From Pseudomonas sp. FeN3W (GTDB lineage: Bacteria > Pseudomonadota > Gammaproteobacteria > Pseudomonadales > Pseudomonadaceae), in contig CP136010.1 in NCBI GenBank assembly GCA_030263805.2, forward strand, positions 3,177,001-3,241,000: a DNA stretch of 64,000 nt, given 5' to 3'. The position numbers were made by a program, and so were the translations under genes. Each line of letters begins with the position of its first letter. Position 1 is the first letter of the stretch. The notes beneath the pieces were generated by a model. It saw only the letters and a list, made by a program, of their open reading frames with translations, did no database searches and was not told the origin of the DNA. Of this stretch, positions 16,422-25,678 are shown one piece after another.

Positions 16422-17405
16422 TCACGGTGTTTGCGCCAGCCACTGCGGTATTCGCCGCTCCAGGTAGTAGCGCGGCCTGCGCGGCGTGCCTTCGATAAAG
16501 CCGACGTGGCCGCCATCGGCATGCAGCTCGAGGGTGGTGGTCGCTGACAGCTCGGCCGCTTCCGGCACGCTGTGGCGGAACACGAAGGGATCGTCCTCGG
16601 CCTGGATCAGCAGGGTTGGGGTCGTGATCGTCGGCAGGTAGTAGCGGCTGGAGGCACGGCGGTAATAGTCCTGGGCGTCGCTGTAGCCATGCAGTGGCGC
16701 GGTGAAGCGACCGTCGAAATCCCAGAAGGTGCGCATGCCGTGCAGCGGGCCGAGGCTCTGCAAGGCGCCGAGGTGGTTCAGCAGCCCCTCGCGCTGGAAG
16801 CGCTGCTGTTTGTCCCTCACGTAGGCGACCATCGCCTTCATGAAATGCGCCTGGTAGACGCGGGAGAAGCCGAGGCCGATGCGATCGGCGCACTGGTCCA
16901 GGCGGAATGGCACGGACACCGCCACCGCCTTGCGCAGCGGGCAACTGGCTGCCGTTTCGCCGAGGTACTTGAGCAGCACGTTGCCGCCCAGCGAGTAACC
17001 CACCGCATACAGCGGCGCCATGGGCCGGCTGGCCTGCAGATGCCCAATCACTTCGGCGAGATCGTCGCTGGCGCCGGAATGATAGGCGCGTGGCAGCAGG
17101 TTGGGTTCGCCCGAGCAGCCGCGCCAGTTGATCGCGACGCTGGCCCAGCCCTGTGCGTTCAGCTGTTGCTGCAGGCCGAGCACGTAAAGTGAATTCGACG
17201 AGCCAGTCAGTCCGTGCAGCACCAGGACCAGCGGCGCCGTGGCCTCATGCGGGCCGTGCCAGTCCAGGTCGATGAAATCGCCATCGGCCAGCCACAGTCG
17301 CTCACGCCGGCGCTCGAGGCGCGGCGCCTTGCGAAAGAATGGGTTCCACAGGGTCTGCAGATGCGGCCCGGGAAGCCACCAGGCGGGTTGGAAGGTTTCG
17401 GACAC
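16422..17405 (-). CDS. YheT-family alpha/beta hydrolase
   Basis: A 327-residue alpha/beta hydrolase. The opening 'PAWWLPGPHLQTLWNPFFRK' is the hallmark of the YheT/ABHD1-3 group. The nucleophile elbow 'GYSLGGNVLLKYLGE' (Ser about residue 139) and the final catalytic His in 'HADGGHVGFI' are intact. Esterase or lipase activity is presumed; the natural substrate in bacteria is not established. It stands alone, converging with the TetR gene. Confidence 0.9.
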   Translation of the reverse strand: MSETFQPAWWLPGPHLQTLWNPFFRKAPRLERRRERLWLADGDFIDLDWHGPHEATAPLVLVLHGLTGSSNSLYVLGLQQQLNAQGWASVAINWRGCSGEPNLLPRAYHSGASDDLAEVIGHLQASRPMAPLYAVGYSLGGNVLLKYLGETAASCPLRKAVAVSVPFRLDQCADRIGLGFSRVYQAHFMKAMVAYVRDKQQRFQREGLLNHLGALQSLGPLHGMRTFWDFDGRFTAPLHGYSDAQDYYRRASSRYYLPTITTPTLLIQAEDDPFVFRHSVPEAAELSATTTLELHADGGHVGFIEGTPRRPRYYLERRIPQWLAQTP

Positions 17406-17578
17406 GGTCGCTCGGGTTTCTCGGTTTGCTTCGACGTTAGAGCCTCGGCGGCGGGAAGAAAAGCACGATGCAGTCTTTGAATGATGCTGGCCGCCCGGCG
17501 ACTTATGCCTTTGGGGATATGGTCAGCGCCGCCCAAGGGGGGGAGAGTGACGCGATAGTCTTATCCGGAACCCTGCCC

Positions 17579-17983
17579 ATGACGCCTACCCCCTTCGATC
17601 AACTGCTCGGCGCCGCACGCCAGGAACGCGAGCCCCAGCGCCTGCTGTTCGTCTTCGTCAGCGCCGAACTGCCCGAGGACGCCACCGAGGCCGAGCGCCA
17701 GCGTTTCGAGGAAAACGCCGGCGGTTCGCTGAAACCGGTGCTCTGCGTCGACAAGCTGCCCGAGGAACTGAGCGACTTCGCCGCGCTGCGTGAAGAATCC
17801 GAGCGCACCGGCGTGGCCTGGGATCTGCTGTTCGCCGCGGCGCTGCCCGGCCAGGCCGGCATCACGCCGAACGCCGACGAGGCCGAGCAGCCACTGAAGA
17901 TGATGGTCAGCGCCATCGAGACCGGCAACGTCGGCCGCTTCCTGGCCTTCGATCGCCACGGTCAGACCGTTGACTTCTACTGA
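17579..17983 (+). CDS. Conserved small protein of unknown function (often misnamed ribonucleotide reductase subunit)
   Basis: A 134-residue acidic soluble protein without signal peptide or membrane segment. It starts at ATG 17579 (MTPTPFDQLLGAARQ); the frame is open further upstream but without support. Recognisable stretches are 'QRLLFVFVSAELPEDATEAE' and the end 'IETGNVGRFLAFDRHGQTVDFY'. Pseudomonas homologues are often labelled 'ribonucleotide reductase subunit alpha', but no nucleotide reductase motif is visible and the protein is far too short. It sits between a YheT hydrolase and rsmD and converges with rsmD at 12 bp. Confidence 0.75.
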   Translation: MTPTPFDQLLGAARQEREPQRLLFVFVSAELPEDATEAERQRFEENAGGSLKPVLCVDKLPEELSDFAALREESERTGVAWDLLFAAALPGQAGITPNADEAEQPLKMMVSAIETGNVGRFLAFDRHGQTVDFY

Positions 17984-17994
17984 CGTCGACGGCT

Positions 17995-18597
17995 TCAAGC
18001 GGCGGGTGCGTGGCGCTCCCAGAGCGCGTAGTGCACCTTGCCGGCCTGCTTCTCCCGATGCAGTCGCCAGTTCCCCGGCAGGCCGAGGCTGGACGGCAGT
18101 GCCTCGCTTTCGGTGTAGACCCAGGCGTGTTCGGCCAGCCAACCCTTGTTCTCCAGCAGCTCGCAGGCTGGTTGCAACAGGTTCTTGTTGAACGGCGGGT
18201 CGAGGAATACCAGGTCGAAGGCGGTCGGCGTCTGGGTGTCCAGATAGCGCAGGGCATCGCTCTGCAGCAGTTGGCCGTGGCCGCAGTTGAGCGTGTCCAG
18301 GTGCTTGCGCAGGCTGGCGATGGCGTTGGCGTTCACGTCCAGCGCCAGGGCCATGCTGGCGCCCCGCGACAGCGCTTCGAGATAGATCGCGCCACTGCCG
18401 GTGAATGGGTCGAGCACCCGCGCGCCGGACAGGTAGGGTGCCAGCCAGTTGAACAGGGTTTCGCGCACCCGGTCCGGCGTGGGGCGCAGGCCTTCGGCAT
18501 CGGGGAAGCTGAAGCGGCGCGAGCGCCATTCGCCGCCGATGATGCGCAACTGGCCCTGGCCGCCGTGGGCGCTGGGGCGAATGGGTGGGTTGGCCAT
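17995..18597 (-). CDS. rsmD: 16S rRNA (guanine966-N2)-methyltransferase
   Basis: A 200-residue Rossmann-fold methyltransferase that modifies G966 of 16S rRNA in the 30S subunit. Motif I 'RVLDPFTGSGAIYLEALSRG' (about residues 57-76) and the catalytic motif 'FDLVFLDPPFNK' (about 128-139) are intact, and the N-terminal 'LRIIGGEWRSRRFSFPD' binds RNA. Its ATG overlaps the stop codon of the upstream M16 gene (ATGA, 18597), so it is translated with the two peptidase genes as in other pseudomonads. Confidence 0.95.
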   Translation of the reverse strand: MANPPIRPSAHGGQGQLRIIGGEWRSRRFSFPDAEGLRPTPDRVRETLFNWLAPYLSGARVLDPFTGSGAIYLEALSRGASMALALDVNANAIASLRKHLDTLNCGHGQLLQSDALRYLDTQTPTAFDLVFLDPPFNKNLLQPACELLENKGWLAEHAWVYTESEALPSSLGLPGNWRLHREKQAGKVHYALWERHAPAA

Positions 18598-20126
18598 CAG
18601 TGCTCCGGAACGCCGCTGGGCTGTTCGACTGGTTTATCGGTGGGCGGCGGCAGCGGTTGCTGCTCGACGCTGGGGCCGGCGGTGACGATGACGAAGGCAT
18701 CGTCCTGCAGATGCTTGTTCATCGCGGCTTTGACCTGTTCGACTGTCAGTGCCTGCACCTCGCCCATGAAATCCTCCAGGTAGGTCAGCGGCAGGTCGTA
18801 GAAGCCGATGCTACCCAGCTGACCGACGATGTCGGCATTGCTTGCGGTAGACAGCGGGAAGCTGCCGGCGATCTCGCGCTTGCTGCGCTCCAGCTCGGCC
18901 TCGGTCGGACCCTCGGCGAGGTAGTCGCGGACCAGCTGCTGCACCAGTTCCAGCGCGCCGTCGGTGAGTTCGGCGCGGGTCTGCATGCTGATCATGAACG
19001 GTCCTTCGGCGCGCATTGGGCTGAAGCCGGAATAGATGCCGTAGGTCAGGCCGCGCTTTTCGCGCACCTCTTCCATCAGTCGCGTGCCGAAGCCGCCACC
19101 GCCGAGGATCTGGTTGCCCAGATAGAGCGCCGCATAGTCCGGATGGCCACGCGGGATGCCGAGTTGGGCCAGCATCAGATGGCTCTGGTTGGAGGGGAAG
19201 TCGATATGGTGCTTGCCGGCGACCGGAGCCTCGGGCGTCGGCGTCGTTGGCAGCGCCGGGCCTTGCGGCAGGGCGACGGAGACGTCGGCGGCCAGGGCTT
19301 CGGCCTCTTCGCGGGAGAGATCGCCGACCAGTGCGATCACCGCATTGCCTGCCGCATAGGCGCGGGCGTGGAAGTCGCGCAGCTGCTCGACGCTGATCGC
19401 CGGTACCGACTGGGGGGTACCTTCGCTGGGGTGGGCGTAGGGGTGATCGCCATACAGCTGCTGGAACAGCTCCAGGCTGGCCAGCTTGCCGGGGTTCTGC
19501 TTCTGGAATTCGAAGCCGGCCAGCAGCTGGTTCTTGATCCGTTGCAGCGAGTCCTCAGGGAAGCTCGGCTGGCCGATGACCTGATTGAACAGCGCCAGGG
19601 CCGGCTCGCGCTTGTCCGGCGCACTGAGGCTGCGCAGGCTGGCCACGGCCATGTCGCGGTAGGAACCGTTGCCGAAGTCCGCACCGAGGCCTTCGAAGCC
19701 ACGGGCGATGGCGCCGACGTCCTTGCCCGCCACGCCCTCGTTGAGCATGGCGTTGGTCAGCAGTGCCAGGCCGGGTACGTCGCCGTCCTGGCTGCTGCCG
19801 GCGGAGAAGGTCAGGCGCAGGTCGAACATCGGCAGCTCACGGGCTTCGACGAACAGTACCTTGGCGCCTTCGGCGGTCTGCCAGCTCTGGATGTCCAGTT
19901 TGCGCCGGGCCAGTGGTTGATCGCCCAGCTCGGCGAGCGACTCCAGGCGGGGTTTCTCGTTCTCGGTCGTCACGGCGGGCTGGCTGGCTTCGCGGGCCAC
20001 GTCCTGCTCGACCGGCTGGCCGGGCTGCGGCAGGGCGCTGGAACCGTCATCGCAGCCCGCGAGGCCGAGGCCGGCCGCCAGCAGCAGGCCGAACAGGCCA
20101 CGGCGCAGGGCTTTGGATTCACTCAT
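18597..20126 (-). CDS. M16-family peptidase-like lipoprotein, non-catalytic partner
   Basis: A protein of 509 residues starting at ATG 20126 (MSESKALRRG) with a lipoprotein signal ending in 'LAGCDDGSS', so it should be membrane-anchored in the periplasm. Two M16 domains are present ('MFDLRLTFSAGSSQDGDVPG', 'FPSNQSHLMLAQLGIPRGHP', 'KREIAGSFPLSTASNADIVG'). The zinc-binding HxxEH motif expected after the GSSQD block is missing ('GLALLTNAMLNEG' instead). It overlaps the active M16 gene upstream by 8 bp, and the two probably form a heterodimer in which this subunit binds substrate. Confidence 0.88.
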   Translation of the reverse strand: MSESKALRRGLFGLLLAAGLGLAGCDDGSSALPQPGQPVEQDVAREASQPAVTTENEKPRLESLAELGDQPLARRKLDIQSWQTAEGAKVLFVEARELPMFDLRLTFSAGSSQDGDVPGLALLTNAMLNEGVAGKDVGAIARGFEGLGADFGNGSYRDMAVASLRSLSAPDKREPALALFNQVIGQPSFPEDSLQRIKNQLLAGFEFQKQNPGKLASLELFQQLYGDHPYAHPSEGTPQSVPAISVEQLRDFHARAYAAGNAVIALVGDLSREEAEALAADVSVALPQGPALPTTPTPEAPVAGKHHIDFPSNQSHLMLAQLGIPRGHPDYAALYLGNQILGGGGFGTRLMEEVREKRGLTYGIYSGFSPMRAEGPFMISMQTRAELTDGALELVQQLVRDYLAEGPTEAELERSKREIAGSFPLSTASNADIVGQLGSIGFYDLPLTYLEDFMGEVQALTVEQVKAAMNKHLQDDAFVIVTAGPSVEQQPLPPPTDKPVEQPSGVPEH

Positions 20127-21471
20127 CACGGGCTTCCTCGGGCAGAACATGGGCGACGCTCAGGCGGGAGCGGGTGAAGTAGGTGCGGGCGGCCTGCTGG
20201 ATGTCCTCGGGCGTGACCGCTTCCAGCGCGCTCAGCTCCTCGTCCATCAGGCGCCAGGACAGGCCGACGGTTTCCAGCTTGCCGATGGTGGTGGCCTGCT
20301 GGGTGATGGAGTCGCGCTCGTAGACCAGGCCGGCGATGACCTGGGCACGCACGCGCTCGAGTTCGTCCGCAGAGGGGGGCGTCTGCTTGAGCGCATCGAG
20401 CTCCTGCCACAGGCCGGCTTCGACTTCTTCCAGCGTGCGGCCCTTCTGCATGTTCGGCGCGGCGCTCAAGACGAACAGGCTGTCGCCACGGGCATAGGCG
20501 TCGTACCAGGCCGAGGCGCTGGTCACCAGTTCCTCACCGCGCTCCAGGCGCTCCGGCAGGCGCGCGCTGTAGCCGCCGTCGAGCAGGGCGGAGATCAACC
20601 GCAGGGCATGCACCTGGCGAGCGTTCTCCTCGGTCGCCAGGCTCGGCGCATTGAAGGCCATGAGCAGCGTCGGCAGCTGCGTCTTCACGTGCAGCTGGAG
20701 GCGTCGCTCGCCCGGTTCGGCCAGTTCCAGTGGCCGCTTGGCTGCCGGCACTTCGCGTTTCTCGATGGCGCCGAAGAAGCGCTCGGCCAGTCCGCGGACC
20801 TCATCGGCGGTCACGTCGCCGACCACCACCAGGGTGGCGTTGTTCGGTGCGTACCACTGCTCGTACCAGGCGCGCAGCTCGTCGGCCTGCATGCGGTTGA
20901 GGTCGGCCATCCAGCCGATGGTCGGGTTGCGGTAGCCGCTGGCGGGATAGGCGATGGTCTTGAAGCGCTCGTAGGCCAGCGAGCTGGGCTTGTCGTCGGT
21001 GCGCAGGCGGCGTTCTTCCTTGATCACCTCGATCTCGCGGGCGAACTCGTCTGGCGGCAGCTTGAGGCTGGCCAGGCGATCGGCTTCGAGCTCGAACGCG
21101 ACGGCCAGGCGGTCACGCGCCAGGACCTGGTAATAGGCGGTGTAGTCGTCGCTGGTGAAGGCGTTTTCCTCGGCGCCCAGCTCACGCAGGATGCGCGAGG
21201 CTTCGCCGGCATCGAGCTTGCGGCTGCCCTTGAACATCATGTGTTCGAGCGCGTGGGAGAGGCCGGTCTGGCCAGCCGTCTCGTAGCTGGAACCAACCTT
21301 GTACCAGAGCTGGGATACCACCACCGGCGCACGATGATCCTCGCGCACGATCACCTTCAGGCCGTTGTCGAGGAAGAACTCGTGGGTGGGCTGGCTGTCT
21401 GCTGCTGCCAGCAGGGGCAGATAGAAGGCTCCGAGCAGCAGGGCGGCGGCGCGGCGTAACATCAGAGGCAT
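20119..21471 (-). CDS. M16-family zinc peptidase, catalytic subunit
   Basis: A 450-residue periplasmic metallopeptidase. Start ATG 21471 (MPLMLRRAAALLLGAFYL) gives a signal peptide with cleavage near 'LLAAADS'. The inverted zinc motif is 'SHALEHMMFKGS' (HALEH, about residues 69-73) with the downstream glutamate in 'EENAFTSDDYTAYY'. An R/Y pair and 'NNATLVVVGDVTADEVRGL' are typical of M16B peptidases. The open frame extends far upstream antisense to ftsY and is not coding there. It faces ftsY across about 230 bp and leads the operon M16 - M16 - rsmD. Confidence 0.92.
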   Translation of the reverse strand: MPLMLRRAAALLLGAFYLPLLAAADSQPTHEFFLDNGLKVIVREDHRAPVVVSQLWYKVGSSYETAGQTGLSHALEHMMFKGSRKLDAGEASRILRELGAEENAFTSDDYTAYYQVLARDRLAVAFELEADRLASLKLPPDEFAREIEVIKEERRLRTDDKPSSLAYERFKTIAYPASGYRNPTIGWMADLNRMQADELRAWYEQWYAPNNATLVVVGDVTADEVRGLAERFFGAIEKREVPAAKRPLELAEPGERRLQLHVKTQLPTLLMAFNAPSLATEENARQVHALRLISALLDGGYSARLPERLERGEELVTSASAWYDAYARGDSLFVLSAAPNMQKGRTLEEVEAGLWQELDALKQTPPSADELERVRAQVIAGLVYERDSITQQATTIGKLETVGLSWRLMDEELSALEAVTPEDIQQAARTYFTRSRLSVAHVLPEEARDE

Positions 21472-21651
21472 AGTCGGGACTCGTCCAGGTTGGTGCCCGC
21501 CACGGCAGATGGCAGGGCGGCGACACGGCAGCCATGGTAATGGCCTGCGCGGGTCAGGCAAAGCCGGGGTATCCGCAGCCAGACCGGCCCTGATGCCGGA
21601 ACCCGTGCTTAGCGCACCCGCTTTGCGAGGTGCTAGGATAGAGCCCGTTTG

Positions 21652-21672
21652 GCCGGCAGCGTGGCTGCCGGC
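21652..21672. other. Hairpin in the ftsY leader
   Basis: A perfect 9-bp inverted repeat, GCCGGCAGC-gtg-GCTGCCGGC, ends 28 bp before the ftsY start. It has no T-run, so it is not a simple terminator. It may structure the ftsY mRNA leader. A TGCTAGGAT extended -10 pattern lies just upstream at 21631-21639. Confidence 0.5.
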
Positions 21673-21700
21673 GTATCGCATCCTTGAGAATACCTTCTCC

Positions 21701-22941
<1,241 letters not shown>

Positions 22942-22945
<4 letters not shown>

Positions 22946-23613
22946 TTCGTTTCGAACAGGTCGGCAAACGCTATCCCAACGGCCACATCGGGTTGCATGA
23001 GCTTTCCTTTCAGGTGCGCCGTGGCGAGTTCCTCTTCGTCACCGGCCATTCCGGCGCCGGCAAGAGCACGCTGCTGCGCCTGTTGCTGGCCATGGAGCGC
23101 CCCACCAGCGGCAAGCTGTTGCTGGCCGGACAGGACCTGTCGCGCATCACCAACGCGCAGATTCCCTTCCTGCGCCGACAGATCGGGGTGGTGTTCCAGA
23201 ATCACCAGCTGCTGTTCGATCGCACGGTGTTCGACAACGTCGCCCTGCCGTTGCAGATTCTCGGGCTGAACAAGCGCGAGATCGGCCAGCGGGTAATGAC
23301 CGCGCTGGAGCGCGTCAGCCTCAAGGACAAGGCGCTGCAGTATCCGGCGGACCTGTCCACCGGTCAGCAGCAGCGCGTCGGCATCGCCCGCGCCGTGGTG
23401 CATCGGCCGGCCCTGCTGCTCGCCGATGAACCTACCGGTAACCTCGACCCACGACTCGCTGCGGAGATCATGGGCGTGTTCGAAGACATCAATCGCCTGG
23501 GCACCACCGTGCTGATCGCCAGCCACGATTTGGCGCTGATCGCGCGGATGCGTCATCGCATGCTGACCCTGCAACGTGGTCGCCTGATCGGCGACGGGGA
23601 GGCCAGCCGATGA
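22942..23613 (+). CDS. ftsE: Cell division ATP-binding protein FtsE
   Basis: A 223-residue ABC-type ATPase that works with FtsX to switch on peptidoglycan hydrolases at the division septum. Walker A 'GHSGAGKSTLLRL' (about residues 36-48), signature 'LSTGQQQRVGIARA' (about 138-151) and Walker B 'LLLADEPTGNLDP' (about 158-170) are all intact. It overlaps both neighbours by 4 bp (ATGA with ftsY at 22942, GATGA with ftsX at 23610), a sign of tight translational coupling. Confidence 0.96.
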
Positions 23614-24629
23614 GCAGCGAACGCAATCCCAAGACCAATCCGAGCACGGCCGAGCGCGTCGGTGGTTCGGTGAAGAAGCCGGAGCAGCCGCGCGGCGACG
23701 AGCCGGACTTCAAGACGCTGTTCCACGCCTGGCTGGAAAGTCACCGCGCCAGCCTGGTGGACAGCGTCGGGCGTCTGATCAAGCAGCCGATCGGCAGCTT
23801 CTTCACCTGCCTGGTGATGGCTGTGGCGTTGAGCCTGCCCATGGGCCTGGCGCTGCTGCTGGATAATGTCGAGCGGCTCGGTGGCTCCTGGCAGCGCGCC
23901 GCGCAGATCTCGCTGTTCATGCAGCTTGAGGTAGATAGCGACGCTGGCGAGCGCCTGCGTGACGAGGTTGCCACCATGCCCGACGTGGCAGCGGCGGACT
24001 GGGTCGGCCGCGAGCAGGCGCTGGATGAGTTCCAGCAACTGTCCGGGCTTGGCGAAGCACTCAAGGAGTTGCCGGAGAATCCGCTGCCCGGCGTGATCAT
24101 CGTGACACCCGAAGAGGTGGACAAGGACAAGCTCGAAGCGCTGCGTCAGCAGCTGGCCGAGTTGCCGGGCGTGCAGCTGGCGCAGCTGGATCTGCTCTGG
24201 GTCGAGCGGCTGACCGCCATCCTCAAGCTCGGCGACCGCTTCGTCTTTGGCCTGACCCTGCTGCTGGTGGCGACGTTGCTGCTGGTGATCGGCAACACCA
24301 TTCGCCTGCACATCGAGAACCGCCGCACCGAGATCGAGGTGGTCAAGCTGGTGGGCGGCACCGATGGTTACGTGCGCCGGCCATTTCTCTACATGGGCGC
24401 CATCTACGGCCTGGGCGCCGGCCTGATTGCCTGGCTGCTGCTGGTCTACGGATTGGGCTGGCTGAACGAGGCCGTGGTGAATCTGGCCGGCCTCTACGGC
24501 AGTGATTTCGGCCTGGGGGGCGTTCCGGCCGGCGATGCGTTATCGCTGGTGATCGGTGCGGTGCTGCTCGGCTACATCGGTGCCTGGCTGGCGGTCGCAA
24601 GGCATCTGAGCGAGCTCGCTCCGAGATAA
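23610..24629 (+). CDS. ftsX: Cell division membrane protein FtsX
   Basis: A 339-residue membrane protein with the FtsX topology: a cytoplasmic N-terminal tail of about 60 residues, a first membrane helix ('FFTCLVMAVALSLPMGLALL', about residues 68-87), a periplasmic domain of about 130 residues that contacts hydrolase activators, and three more helices ('FVFGLTLLLVATLLLVIGNT', 'LYMGAIYGLGAGLIAWLLLV', 'ALSLVIGAVLLGYIGAWLAV'). The 'RTEIEVVKLVGGTDGYVRRPF' loop, conserved in FtsX, contacts FtsE. The tail is longer than in E. coli, as usual in pseudomonads. Followed by an AT-rich gap before rpoH. Confidence 0.95.
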   Translation: MSSERNPKTNPSTAERVGGSVKKPEQPRGDEPDFKTLFHAWLESHRASLVDSVGRLIKQPIGSFFTCLVMAVALSLPMGLALLLDNVERLGGSWQRAAQISLFMQLEVDSDAGERLRDEVATMPDVAAADWVGREQALDEFQQLSGLGEALKELPENPLPGVIIVTPEEVDKDKLEALRQQLAELPGVQLAQLDLLWVERLTAILKLGDRFVFGLTLLLVATLLLVIGNTIRLHIENRRTEIEVVKLVGGTDGYVRRPFLYMGAIYGLGAGLIAWLLLVYGLGWLNEAVVNLAGLYGSDFGLGGVPAGDALSLVIGAVLLGYIGAWLAVARHLSELAPR

Positions 24630-24684
24630 AATTCCATTTAAAAACAATGACTTGATAGTTGTGTCAGGGAACTTTTCCACAGGC

Positions 24685-24712
24685 TTGCAGTCTCATCCGG
24701 CAATGCTAAACT
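24685..24712 (+). promoter_or_regulatory. Predicted sigma-70 promoter of rpoH
   Basis: TTGCAG (24685-24690) and TAAACT (24707-24712), 16 bp apart, with TGC just before the -10 (extended -10). The rpoH start codon lies 29 bp downstream of the -10 with GGAGGT as ribosome binding site. Other heat-shock promoters may exist upstream. Confidence 0.55.
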
Positions 24713-24740
24713 GCTGCAGCTTCGTCATTGGAGGTACTGC

Positions 24741-25595
<855 letters not shown>

Positions 25596-25614
25596 TGCAC
25601 GTCAGCTGAAAACG

Positions 25615-25650
25615 AATCGCGGGATGCCATTGGCTCCCGCGATTTTTTTT
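25615..25650 (+). terminator. Rho-independent terminator of rpoH
   Basis: A perfect 10-bp stem, AATCGCGGGA / TCCCGCGATT, with a 10-nt loop, followed by eight T. It lies 20 bp after the rpoH stop. Confidence 0.93.
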
Positions 25651-25678
25651 GCCTGCCTTTCCCGCGGATGCTGCCCGT

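Noticed and set aside
18585..21459. Long plus-strand open frames opposite the M16 pair
   Set aside because: They mirror the codon structure of the M16 genes and show no family motif.
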